From positions 6,197,241 through 6,261,240 of the forward strand of contig NZ_JAUSQZ010000001.1 in NCBI RefSeq assembly GCF_030811555.1: a DNA stretch of 64,000 nt, given 5' to 3'. The position numbers were made by a program, and so were the translations under genes. Shown one piece after another: positions 42,455-49,846 of this stretch (position 1 is the stretch's first letter; each line of letters starts with the position of its first letter). The DNA comes from Kineosporia succinea (lineage in GTDB: Bacteria; Actinomycetota; Actinomycetes; Actinomycetales; Kineosporiaceae). The notes under the pieces are model-generated. The model was not told where the DNA came from. It did no database searches and saw nothing but the letters and a program-made list of their open reading frames with translations.

Positions 42455-43821
42455 GCGACCTGGTGGTCCGTGGCGGCACCCTGGTGCAGCCGGACTGGTC
42501 CGGCCCGGCCGACCTGCACCTGGCCGACGGCGTGGTCAGGGCCGTGGTGGCCCCCGGCACCCCGCTGCCCGCCGGGGCCGAGGTCCTCGACGCCACCGGC
42601 AGACTGGTGATGCCCGGGGGAGTGGACCCGCACTGTCACGTCGGTTTCACCAGCGGCGGCTACACCTCGCTCGACGGGTACGCCGAGTGCACCACCGCCG
42701 CCGTCCTGGGCGGCACCACCACGATCGTCGACTTCGCCATCCCGCAGCCGGGCCAGCGGCCGGTCGACGTGGCCGCCGCCCAGCGGGCCAAGGTGCCGCA
42801 GGGCCTGTGCGACGCGGCCGTCCACGCCTCCGTCGTGGAGTGGGACGACACCACGGCCGACCAGCTGCGCTCCCTGGTGGCCGACGGCCTGGCGACGGTG
42901 AAGATGTTCACCACCTACCGTGGCGAGAGCATGGCCAGCGCCGACACCATCCTGAAGACCATGCAGGTGCTGAAGGAGTCGGGCGGCATGGTGGTGATCC
43001 ACTGCGAGGCCAACCCGATCATCGAGGAGGATCAGCGCCGGGCCGCCGAGCGCGGCGAGATCGACGCCGCGCACATGGCCGGCACCCGCTCGGAACTGGC
43101 CGAGACCGCCGCGGTCGCCGAGGTCCTCGCGATCGCCGAGACCCTCGACGCCCCGGTCTACTTCGTGCACCAGTCCACGCCCGCCGCGGTCGAGCTGGTC
43201 GCCGCCGCCCGCCGCCGCGGGCTCCGTGCGTACACCGAGTCCGTCGCCCACCACCTCGTGCTCGACGACTCGCTCTACGACGGCCCGAACCCCGAGCGCT
43301 GGGTCTGCTGCCCGCCGCTGCGTGACCGGGCGACGGTCGAGGCCCTGGGCGGCTACCTGGCCAACGGTGAGATCACCACGGTCGCCTCCGACCACTGCTG
43401 CTACGACACCGCGCAGAAGGTCTCGCACCGGCACGACGTGCGGCACATGCCCAACGGCCTGCCCGGCGTCCAGACCCGCCTGCCCGTCATCTTCTCGACC
43501 TACGTCGCCACCGGCCGGATCACGCCGTCACGCTTCGTCGAGCTCACCGCCGCGAACCCGGCCCGCACCAACGGGATCTACCCGCGCAAGGGCACCCTGG
43601 CCCCGGGCAGCGACGCCGACCTGGTGCTGTGGGACCCCTCGGCCCGCTGGACGATCACGGCCGGCGACCTGGCCCAGGCCACGGACTACACGCCGTACGA
43701 GGGCATCGAGGTCACCGGCCGTCCCGAGACCGTCGTGGTCGGCGGGCGCGTGATCGCCGGCGGCGGGCGGATCCTGGACGCGACCCCGCGGGGCCGCTTC
43801 CTGCCGGCCTCCCTGGCCTGA
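42451..43821 (+). CDS. Dihydropyrimidinase / D-hydantoinase family amidohydrolase
   Basis: 456 residues. The metal set is complete: His61/His63 (HCH), carbamylated Lys151 (VKMFTTY), His184 (VVIHCEA), His240 (YFVHQS), Asp314 (VASDHCCY). It matches the cyclic-amidohydrolase family of dihydropyrimidinase, D-hydantoinase and phenylhydantoinase. It would open a hydantoin or dihydropyrimidine ring to an N-carbamoyl amino acid. Last gene of the rightward operon; an N-carbamoylase is not seen nearby. Confidence 0.92.
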   Translation: MSDLVVRGGTLVQPDWSGPADLHLADGVVRAVVAPGTPLPAGAEVLDATGRLVMPGGVDPHCHVGFTSGGYTSLDGYAECTTAAVLGGTTTIVDFAIPQPGQRPVDVAAAQRAKVPQGLCDAAVHASVVEWDDTTADQLRSLVADGLATVKMFTTYRGESMASADTILKTMQVLKESGGMVVIHCEANPIIEEDQRRAAERGEIDAAHMAGTRSELAETAAVAEVLAIAETLDAPVYFVHQSTPAAVELVAAARRRGLRAYTESVAHHLVLDDSLYDGPNPERWVCCPPLRDRATVEALGGYLANGEITTVASDHCCYDTAQKVSHRHDVRHMPNGLPGVQTRLPVIFSTYVATGRITPSRFVELTAANPARTNGIYPRKGTLAPGSDADLVLWDPSARWTITAGDLAQATDYTPYEGIEVTGRPETVVVGGRVIAGGGRILDATPRGRFLPASLA

Positions 43822-43824
43822 GCC

Positions 43825-44574
43825 TCAGACCTGGGTGGCGCCGCCGTCCACGTACAGGGCCGAGCCGGTCATGAAGCTGCTCTGGTCGCCGGCCAGGAAC
43901 AGCACCGTGGCGGCGATCTCCTCGGGCCGGGCGAGGCGTCCCAGCGGGACGGCGGCGGCCATGCCCTCCTTGAACGCCGCGGCCTGGTCGGCGGGGATGA
44001 GCCCGTTCAGGCCGGGGGTCTGCGTCGCGCCGGGCATCACGGCGTTGACCCGGATGCCCCGCCCCTTGAGCTCGTTCGCCCAGGTGCGGGTGAACGAGCG
44101 CTGGGCGGCCTTGGTCGCCGAGTACAGGCCGAACGCGGGGGCCCCGATGTCGGCGTTGGCCGAGCCGTTCAGCACGATCGAGGCGCCGTCGTTGAGCACC
44201 GGAAGGGCCTTCTGCACGGTGAAATAGGTTCCGCGCACGTTGATGTCGAAGTGCTGGTCGAACTGCGCCCCGGTGCTCGCCTCGAGGGTGACGAACTCGC
44301 CGATCGAGGCGTTGGCGAACAGCACGTCCAGTCCCTGCCCCCGGGCCCGGATCGCGTCGTAGAGCCGGTCGAGGTCGTCGAGATCCGAGATGTCGGCGAC
44401 CACCGCGGTCGCCGAGCCGGCCCCGATGACCTCGACCGCCTCGTCGAGTGTGCCCTGACGGCGGCCGGTGATGAAGACGTGGGCCCCCTCGGCGGCCATC
44501 CGCACCGCGGCCGCCCGTCCGATGCCCGTGCCCCCGCCGGTGACCAGGGCGGTCTTGCCTTCGAGCTGTCCCAT
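43825..44574 (-). CDS. Short-chain dehydrogenase/reductase
   Basis: 249 residues, classical SDR: TGGGTGIG near 13-20, NAS instead of NNAG (LFANASIGE), catalytic Ser in LNGSANAD and YSATK. Arg pair in TGRRQGT suggests NADP(H). Two ATGs (44580, 44574); GGGAG is 2 bases from the first and 8 from the second, so 44574 is preferred. Divergent from a TetR gene; the gap contains three matching operators. Confidence 0.93.
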   Translation of the reverse strand: MGQLEGKTALVTGGGTGIGRAAAVRMAAEGAHVFITGRRQGTLDEAVEVIGAGSATAVVADISDLDDLDRLYDAIRARGQGLDVLFANASIGEFVTLEASTGAQFDQHFDINVRGTYFTVQKALPVLNDGASIVLNGSANADIGAPAFGLYSATKAAQRSFTRTWANELKGRGIRVNAVMPGATQTPGLNGLIPADQAAAFKEGMAAAVPLGRLARPEEIAATVLFLAGDQSSFMTGSALYVDGGATQV

Positions 44575-44600
44575 GTCCATCGCTCCCACACGCGATCCAT

Positions 44601-44622
44601 TTCCGCATCGATTGATGCGGAA
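44601..44622. promoter_or_regulatory. TetR-type operator, copy 1 of 3
   Basis: TTCCGCATC-GATT-GATGCGGAA, a perfect 9-bp inverted repeat. It lies 27 bases before the SDR start and fits the shared form TTCYGCA-N8-TGCRGAA. Confidence 0.75.
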
Positions 44623-44637
44623 GTAGGACCGTAACAC

Positions 44638-44659
44638 TTCTGCAGCGATCGATGCAGAA
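44638..44659. promoter_or_regulatory. TetR-type operator, copy 2 of 3
   Basis: TTCTGCA-N8-TGCAGAA, perfect arms and the same 22-bp length as copy 1. Starts 37 bases after copy 1. Confidence 0.75.
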
Positions 44660-44660
44660 C

Positions 44661-44682
44661 TTCCGCATCGGTCACTGCAGAA
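44661..44682. promoter_or_regulatory. TetR-type operator, copy 3 of 3
   Basis: TTCCGCA-N8-TGCAGAA, a hybrid of the arms of copies 1 and 2, 18 bases before the TetR start codon. It starts 23 bases after copy 2, about two helical turns, so adjacent dimers would lie on nearly the same face. Confidence 0.7.
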
Positions 44683-44699
44683 GGGCGTAGCATGCGGGG

Positions 44700-45332
44700 A
44701 TGGCGACCAGGAAGGACACGCGGCAGACAGCGATCGGGCGGCCCCGGGCGTTCGACACCGACGCGGCGCTCGAGAAGGCCATGGTGTTCTTCTGGGCGCA
44801 CGGCTACGAGGGGGCGAGCCTGTCCGGCCTGACCAGGGCCATGGGCATCTCGACCACCAGCATGTACGCGGCCTTCGGCAACAAGGAGGAACTCTTCCGC
44901 AAGGCCCTGCAGCGCTACAGCGAGCATCCCGACTCGTACCTGGAGCAGGGCCTCGACCAGCCCACCGCCCTCGAGGTCGCCACCGCAATGCTCAACGGCG
45001 TCGTGCGCGGCACCACGCGGCCGGACATGCCCTCGGGCTGCCTGGGCGTGCAGAGCGCCCTGGTCACCGGGGAGGGGGCCACCGGCGTGCGTGACCTGCT
45101 CGTGCAGTGGCGCACCGGCATCTACGACCGGCTCCGGGAGCGTTTCGAGCGGGCGGTCGCCGAGGGCGATCTGCCGCCCGGCACCGATCCGGGCGTTCCG
45201 GCCCGCTACCTGGCCACGCTCGTGGCCGGTGTCGCGGTGCAGGCCGCCGGGGGCGTGCCCCGCGAGGACCTGCAGGCCATGGTCGACGCGGCGCTGCTGA
45301 GCTGGCCCCCGGGCGGCCGCTCGCCCGGCTGA
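44700..45332 (+). CDS. TetR-family transcriptional regulator
   Basis: 210 residues. HTH about 18-66 (ALEKAMVFFWAHGYEGASLS, TRAMGISTTSMYAAFGNKEE), with a C-terminal domain of the TetR_C_16/YcnC-like type. It is divergent from an SDR gene and preceded by three copies of a 22-bp operator, so it probably represses both. Known relatives sense quinones or aldehydes, consistent with an SDR target. Confidence 0.93.
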   Translation: MATRKDTRQTAIGRPRAFDTDAALEKAMVFFWAHGYEGASLSGLTRAMGISTTSMYAAFGNKEELFRKALQRYSEHPDSYLEQGLDQPTALEVATAMLNGVVRGTTRPDMPSGCLGVQSALVTGEGATGVRDLLVQWRTGIYDRLRERFERAVAEGDLPPGTDPGVPARYLATLVAGVAVQAAGGVPREDLQAMVDAALLSWPPGGRSPG

Positions 45333-45409
45333 GAGTGCCCCGGCGGGAACGGCCCTCGTCCGTCACGGCTCTCGCGCCGGTGCGACGAGGGGTTACCAGG
45401 GGCCGGGAA

Positions 45410-46252
45410 TCAGGCCTTCCGGAAGGTCCACAGGTGGTCGTCGCTGGGGTCGCAGGTCCACAGCTGCATGTTCTTGCCGACGGCCATGTCGGTGCCGTCG
45501 GCGACCCCGCCCTGGACCTCCAGGCACAGCTGCGACAAGGTGTTGACCACGAAATACTGCACGAGGCCGTTCTTCACCCGGCCGCTGTTGCGCAGCGTCC
45601 ACTCCTGGTTGTCGGTGCTGCTCGGCTCGTAGCAGATCGTCGCGCCGACACCGTCGCCCTCGACCGGGGTGCCGCCACCCGGAGGGTCGAGGCACAGGCC
45701 GCCGGAGGAGTCCTTGATCTGGAACACCGGCACGCCGTTGACCGTGCGGGCCCGCGCGATCTGGACCCGCACGGAGTCGGCGCAGTTCTGCTGGGTGCTC
45801 GTGGTGCTCTCGGCCATCGTGCCCAGGCACCGCCCGGTCACCCCGTTGACCAGCCGGTAGTTCACGCCGATGGCGGCCTTCACCGGCGCCGGCGTGGTCT
45901 TCCTCGTCTCCCGGGTCGTGGGCTCCTGTGCCACCGGCACGCCGGGCGTGGTGGCGGTGACCGTGCGCGTCCTCGTCGCCGGGGCCTTCGCCGGCTCGGC
46001 CTCCTGCGTCTTCTCGGCCCGGGCGGACGCGGTCGGCACCGTGGTGGGACGGGCCGTCGCCTTCGCGCCGGGGGGCTCCACGGGCCCGGCGACGAACGTG
46101 ACCTCCTCGCCCTTGACCTTGCCCCCGACGGTCTGCGCCACGGTCGCGGTGATCGCGGCGACACCGACCGCGACGAGGGCGACGCCACCGATCACGGCCC
46201 AGGAAAAAGGCTTTCGGGGACGCTCGGAAGAGGTGGGCTCGTCGTTGCTCAT
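45410..46252 (-). CDS. Membrane-anchored protein with ricin-type lectin domain
   Basis: 280 residues. A short cytosolic start (1-16), one membrane helix (about 17-40), a Pro/Thr/Ala-rich stalk (about 55-125), and a C-terminal beta-trefoil (about 128-280) with ricin B-like repeats: YRLVNGVTGRCLG, GGLCLDPPGGG, SQLCLEVQGG and a final QLWTCDPSDDHLWTFR. Paired cysteines suit an extracellular fold. Probably binds a wall or environmental glycan. ATG at 46252 chosen. Confidence 0.85.
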   Translation of the reverse strand: MSNDEPTSSERPRKPFSWAVIGGVALVAVGVAAITATVAQTVGGKVKGEEVTFVAGPVEPPGAKATARPTTVPTASARAEKTQEAEPAKAPATRTRTVTATTPGVPVAQEPTTRETRKTTPAPVKAAIGVNYRLVNGVTGRCLGTMAESTTSTQQNCADSVRVQIARARTVNGVPVFQIKDSSGGLCLDPPGGGTPVEGDGVGATICYEPSSTDNQEWTLRNSGRVKNGLVQYFVVNTLSQLCLEVQGGVADGTDMAVGKNMQLWTCDPSDDHLWTFRKA

Positions 46253-46666
46253 CGGTTCCCTAGTCGGAGTAGCGATGCCGGGCGCACGCGGGCCGGAATC
46301 GGTGGGCCGGGACAGGTACGGTTCCGCGACCTCCGCCGGAGGGGCCGCTCGTCACTTTGCGCACAATATAAGGACGAAGTGACCACGGATCCAGCCCGGT
46401 TCGGGGACTCGTCGGCCGGGGAGGGGCATTTTCCCGGAAAGGGCTGCGAGGCAGGCGGTTCGGGGTGCCAGAGGCAGGGGCGGGTCAGGGCAATCCCCAC
46501 GCCCGATCGCCTGGTGCACCGGTGAGCGGGTGACGGGCTGTCGGGGATCAGGTCCGGGCGGCCTCGGGCACCGACTCGCCGGAGTCCCCGGGAGAGCTGG
46601 GGCGGCCCGAGGCCACCACCTGCCGGCCCCACGAACCGGCCGCTCGGCGCCGTCCGGGTCAGGGAG
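46253..46666. other. 414-bp gap, no gene seen
   Basis: Between the lectin start and the esterase stop I see no convincing coding frame. The only structure is a 7-bp inverted repeat GTCACTT/AAGTGAC (46351-46383) enclosing an unusually AT-rich ACAATATAA, which may belong to the lectin promoter. The rest is ordinary GC-rich sequence. Confidence 0.5.
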
Positions 46667-47578
46667 TCACAGCGACCGCATCACCGCGATCCGCCGCTCG
46701 ATCACGTCGGGCCGCAGACCGGGCGCGAAGTGGTCCCAGCCGTGGATCAGGCCCGGCAGCACCTGCAGTTCGGCGTCGACCCCGGCGGCCCACAACCGCC
46801 GGGCCCAGTCGATCGTCTCCTCACGCAGCGGGTCGAGCGCTCCCACCTCCAGGTAGGCGGGGGCCAGGCCGCGGAAGTCCCGTAGCCGGGCCGGGACCAC
46901 CGTGGCCGGGGCGTCCCCGGCGTGGTCGTCACCCAGAACGGCCCGCCAGGCAGTGGTCTTCAGCGGGTACAGGTCCGCCGCGAAGGGGAGAAGGTGCGGG
47001 TCGGGCTCGAGCTCCTGGTTGTCCAGCAGCGGGTAGACGAGGATCTGCCGGGCCAGGGGGAGGCCCTCGTCGCGGGCACGCACGGCCGTTCCCGCAGCCA
47101 GGGTCGCCCCGGCGCTCTCACCCCAGACCGCGATGCGGGCCGGGTCCACCCCGAGCTCCGCCGCGTTCGCGATCAGCCAGGTTAGGCCCGCGTACACGTC
47201 GTCCGTCAGGGTTCTCGACTCCGGGGCCAGGCGGTACTCGACCGAGAGCACCGGCACGCCGGACGCTTCCACGTGCCGGGCGATGAACGGGGCGAAGTGC
47301 TCCACCTGCCCGGCGACGAGGCCGCCGCCGTGGGCGTGGACGAGGGCGGCACCGGTTAGTCCGCCGACGGGGACGAACCAGTGCAGCTCGAGGTCGTGCC
47401 CGTCGCCGGTCGTGGTGGTGAAGACCTTCCGGTCGACATTCGCCGGGGGCAGGCCGGCGGTGATTGCCGGGTACATGGCGGCGACGGTGTCGCGCCAGGA
47501 CTTCCAGTCCCCGGCCCGGTGCGGCGGCAGGGGTTCAGCGGTGCTCAGGACGGCTGCGAGGTCGGGGTCGAGATTCAT
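46667..47578 (-). CDS. Alpha/beta hydrolase, HSL-type esterase
   Basis: 303 residues. Oxyanion-hole motif HAHGGG (81-86), nucleophile Ser155 in GESAG, acid Asp249 (GALDPLR) and base His279 (IHGWDHF) complete the hormone-sensitive-lipase-type triad. Short-chain ester hydrolysis is likely. There is no ribosome site before the ATG at 47578, and a 19-bp-spacer promoter lies so close that the message is probably leaderless. Regulated by the divergent MerR. Confidence 0.9.
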   Translation of the reverse strand: MNLDPDLAAVLSTAEPLPPHRAGDWKSWRDTVAAMYPAITAGLPPANVDRKVFTTTTGDGHDLELHWFVPVGGLTGAALVHAHGGGLVAGQVEHFAPFIARHVEASGVPVLSVEYRLAPESRTLTDDVYAGLTWLIANAAELGVDPARIAVWGESAGATLAAGTAVRARDEGLPLARQILVYPLLDNQELEPDPHLLPFAADLYPLKTTAWRAVLGDDHAGDAPATVVPARLRDFRGLAPAYLEVGALDPLREETIDWARRLWAAGVDAELQVLPGLIHGWDHFAPGLRPDVIERRIAVMRSL

Positions 47579-47586
47579 GTCGCCGG

Positions 47587-47617
47587 ACGCTAGGACCTAG
47601 AGTCGACTCTAGATCAA
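47587..47617 (-). promoter_or_regulatory. MerR-type promoter with 19-bp spacer and palindromic operator
   Basis: Leftward: TTGATC at 47617-47612, a 19-base spacer, TAGCGT at 47592-47587. The spacer region contains the perfect palindrome CTAGAGTCGACTCTAG (47597-47612). A 19-bp spacer with a central dyad is the classical layout activated by DNA-distorting MerR proteins. The ATG of the esterase is 9 bases beyond the -10 box. Confidence 0.75.
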
Positions 47618-47634
47618 GTCGACGGGAGTGACGG

Positions 47635-48174
47635 ATGCACGACGGCCTGAGCATCGGCGAGGTCAGCGAGCGCACCGGTATCGGCGTGCACGCGCTGCGC
47701 TACTACGAGCGGGAGGGGCTGCTGCTGGGCTCGGTGGCCCGCGGTGACGGCGGGCGGCGCCGGTACTCGTACGAAGACGTGGAATGGCTGCGCATGTGCA
47801 GCCGCTTCCGGGCCGGCGGTATGCCTCTGGCCGACATTCGGCGATACACCGAGCTGGTGGCGGCCGGGCCGGGCAACGAGGGCGAGCGCCTGCGGCTGCT
47901 GCGCGAGCACGAGGCCCGGGTGCGCGCCGAGATGGACGCGCTGGCAGAGAGTCTCGCGGTGATCGAGTACAAGTCCCGGCTGTACGCCGAGCACGTCGAG
48001 GCGGGAACGGCCTCCACCCTGTGGACCGGTGAGACGCTGTCGTGCATGGCCAGTGCGGCGCAGGGGGCACGTGAGCAGGACCGGTCGGCGCCGCGGGCGT
48101 TTCGCTCGGCACCGTCTCCCACGCCCCGTCCGTCAACCTCGACCGGACGAACCCCTTCGACGCGTACGCCGTGA
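47635..48174 (+). CDS. MerR-family transcriptional regulator
   Basis: 179 residues. N-terminal winged helix (LSIGEVSERTGIGVHALRYY, EREGLLLG) and a dimerisation coiled coil (about 80-115); no metal-binding cysteine pattern, so the inducer is probably organic. ATG at 47635 follows GGGAG by 7 bases. The last ~40 residues are Ser/Pro/Arg-rich and look unlike a normal effector domain; the gene may have lost its original end. Confidence 0.88.
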   Translation: MHDGLSIGEVSERTGIGVHALRYYEREGLLLGSVARGDGGRRRYSYEDVEWLRMCSRFRAGGMPLADIRRYTELVAAGPGNEGERLRLLREHEARVRAEMDALAESLAVIEYKSRLYAEHVEAGTASTLWTGETLSCMASAAQGAREQDRSAPRAFRSAPSPTPRPSTSTGRTPSTRTP

Positions 48175-48224
48175 CCCTCCCCACCTGAACTCCGGCGAGA
48201 GTCCGGGGGCCGAAAGAGTTCTCG

Positions 48225-48851
48225 CTACAGGCCGAGCACGAGCTTGTCGCACGTGAAGGCCTCTGCGTACCGCGCGCGGCACTCCATGCCCCGCAGCCGG
48301 GCCAGCCCGAGGAACATCTCGTCGTCCCACCAGTCGCGCCCGTGCTGCGAGGGGTACACCTCGTTCAGCAACGCGACCTTGCGCCGCGCCACCTCGTCGC
48401 TCATCGGCACGTACACCGAGCGGCGGGTGAGATCACCGTCCCACTTGGGAATCTCGTACTGCAGGTGCACCGAGTCCCGCCACACCGTCGGCGCCATGGT
48501 GCCCAGCAGCCGGTGATCCTGGTGCAGATCGGTGGCCGACGGGGTGAGCACCAGATCGGGCACCGGCCCGGCGACCGACTCCAGGACGTCCTTCACCGTG
48601 CCGGCGTGCTCGGGAAGACGCCCGTCGGGCAGGCTTTCGGCCCGGAAGGTGACGTCGGCGTGCCCGAGGAAGGTCGCGGCCGCCGCCCGTGCCTCCTCGT
48701 GCCGCACCGGGCTGCCGGTGAGCACGAGGTACCGCACCTGCACCCCCGCGGGCAGGGCCAGCAACAAGCCGCCCGCCCCGATCTCGATGTCGTCCGGATG
48801 CGCCCCGACCACCACCACCGACCGCAGCTCACCGATCGTGAAGGGCCTCAC
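48225..48851 (-). CDS. PIG-L/LmbE-family N-acetyl-sugar deacetylase
   Basis: 208 residues. Zinc motif AHPDDIEIG near the N-terminus and a later LHQDHRLLG supply the His/Asp/His ligands of the LmbE fold, which deacetylates GlcNAc-type sugars (MshB, PIG-L, antibiotic aglycones). GTG at 48851 overlaps the stop of the upstream nucleotidyltransferase, so the two work together, probably in a cell-surface or glycolipid sugar pathway. Confidence 0.9.
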   Translation of the reverse strand: MRPFTIGELRSVVVVGAHPDDIEIGAGGLLLALPAGVQVRYLVLTGSPVRHEEARAAAATFLGHADVTFRAESLPDGRLPEHAGTVKDVLESVAGPVPDLVLTPSATDLHQDHRLLGTMAPTVWRDSVHLQYEIPKWDGDLTRRSVYVPMSDEVARRKVALLNEVYPSQHGRDWWDDEMFLGLARLRGMECRARYAEAFTCDKLVLGL

Positions 48852-49639
48852 AGCGGCACCGTCGACAGGGCGCCGTCCCGTGCGCGCACCTCGTTCTCCC
48901 ACACCATCCACGGACGATGCCCGCGCCAGTACAGGTCGTCGACCTCGGTCTGGTCGCGCACCGTGTCGATCGCCCGCCAGAACCCGGCATGGCGCCGCGC
49001 CACGATCTGCCGGCTCTGCGTCAGCCGGGTCAGCGCCTGCGGCACCAGGTCCTCGCCGGGCCGCAGCGCGTCGAAGATCTGCGGCCGGAAGATGAAGTAA
49101 CCGCCGTTCTGCCAGGGCACCGCCGAGCGCAGCGAGACGATCCCGGAGATGCCCCCGTCGTCGTCGATCTGCACCGCGTGATGCGTCAGCACCGGTTCCA
49201 CCGCCAGCAGACTCGCCACGGCACCGGAACGCCGGAAGTCCCGCACCGCCGTCTGCAGATCCGCGTCGGTCAGGGTGTCGGCGTAGTTCGCCAGGATCAG
49301 CTCGTCACCCTCGACGAACTCCCGCACCCGCAGGAGGCGCTCGCCGATGCTGGCGTTCATCCCGGTGTCCACGAGCGTGAGCCGCCAGTCGCCGTGCTCC
49401 CGGGGGAGTCGGAGGTGGGGCCCGTCGGGCCGGGCCCCCTGCTCGAGGAACCAGTGCTGGATGGCCCGCGCGCCGTAGCCCAGGCACAGCACGAACTCCC
49501 GCACCCCGAAATGCGCGTAGTACCGCATGATGTGCCAGATCATCGGCTGCTCGCCGATCCGGGCCAGAGGCTTGGGCGGGCTGTCCGGGCTCTGCCGCAG
49601 GCGCGTGCCCTGACCCCCGCAGAACAAGACGGCCTTCAC
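48848..49639 (-). CDS. Sugar-1-phosphate nucleotidyltransferase (glucose-1-phosphate cytidylyltransferase type)
   Basis: 263 residues. N-terminal nucleotide loop CGGQGTRL, then PKPLARIGEQPMIWHIM, GDELILANYADTLTD and WQNGGYFIF resemble the RfbF-type CTP:glucose-1-phosphate cytidylyltransferases, though dTDP-type relatives cannot be excluded. It activates a sugar for the surface glycan to which the overlapping PIG-L deacetylase contributes. Confidence 0.85.
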   Translation of the reverse strand: MKAVLFCGGQGTRLRQSPDSPPKPLARIGEQPMIWHIMRYYAHFGVREFVLCLGYGARAIQHWFLEQGARPDGPHLRLPREHGDWRLTLVDTGMNASIGERLLRVREFVEGDELILANYADTLTDADLQTAVRDFRRSGAVASLLAVEPVLTHHAVQIDDDGGISGIVSLRSAVPWQNGGYFIFRPQIFDALRPGEDLVPQALTRLTQSRQIVARRHAGFWRAIDTVRDQTEVDDLYWRGHRPWMVWENEVRARDGALSTVPL

Positions 49640-49846
49640 CGCTCACCTCGGCCTGAAGTGGGGGCGTCGCGGGGCACACCTGACGGCATGGTGGGTCACT
49701 GTCTCCTGAACGGGGCCGGTCTGCCGGTGGGCAGTCCCTTCGGGCAACGGCGCGACAGCGCCGCGACTTGAGCCTCAGGGTGGACGACGTGGTCGCCCGG
49801 CCGGCACGGGCCACCGTCCGCGCACCGAACGAGCTACGCTCCCCGA

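Noticed and set aside
45352-45394. CCCTCGTC/GACGAGGG repeat between TetR and lectin genes as a strong terminator
   Set aside because: Eight pairs with a long loop; too weak to assert.
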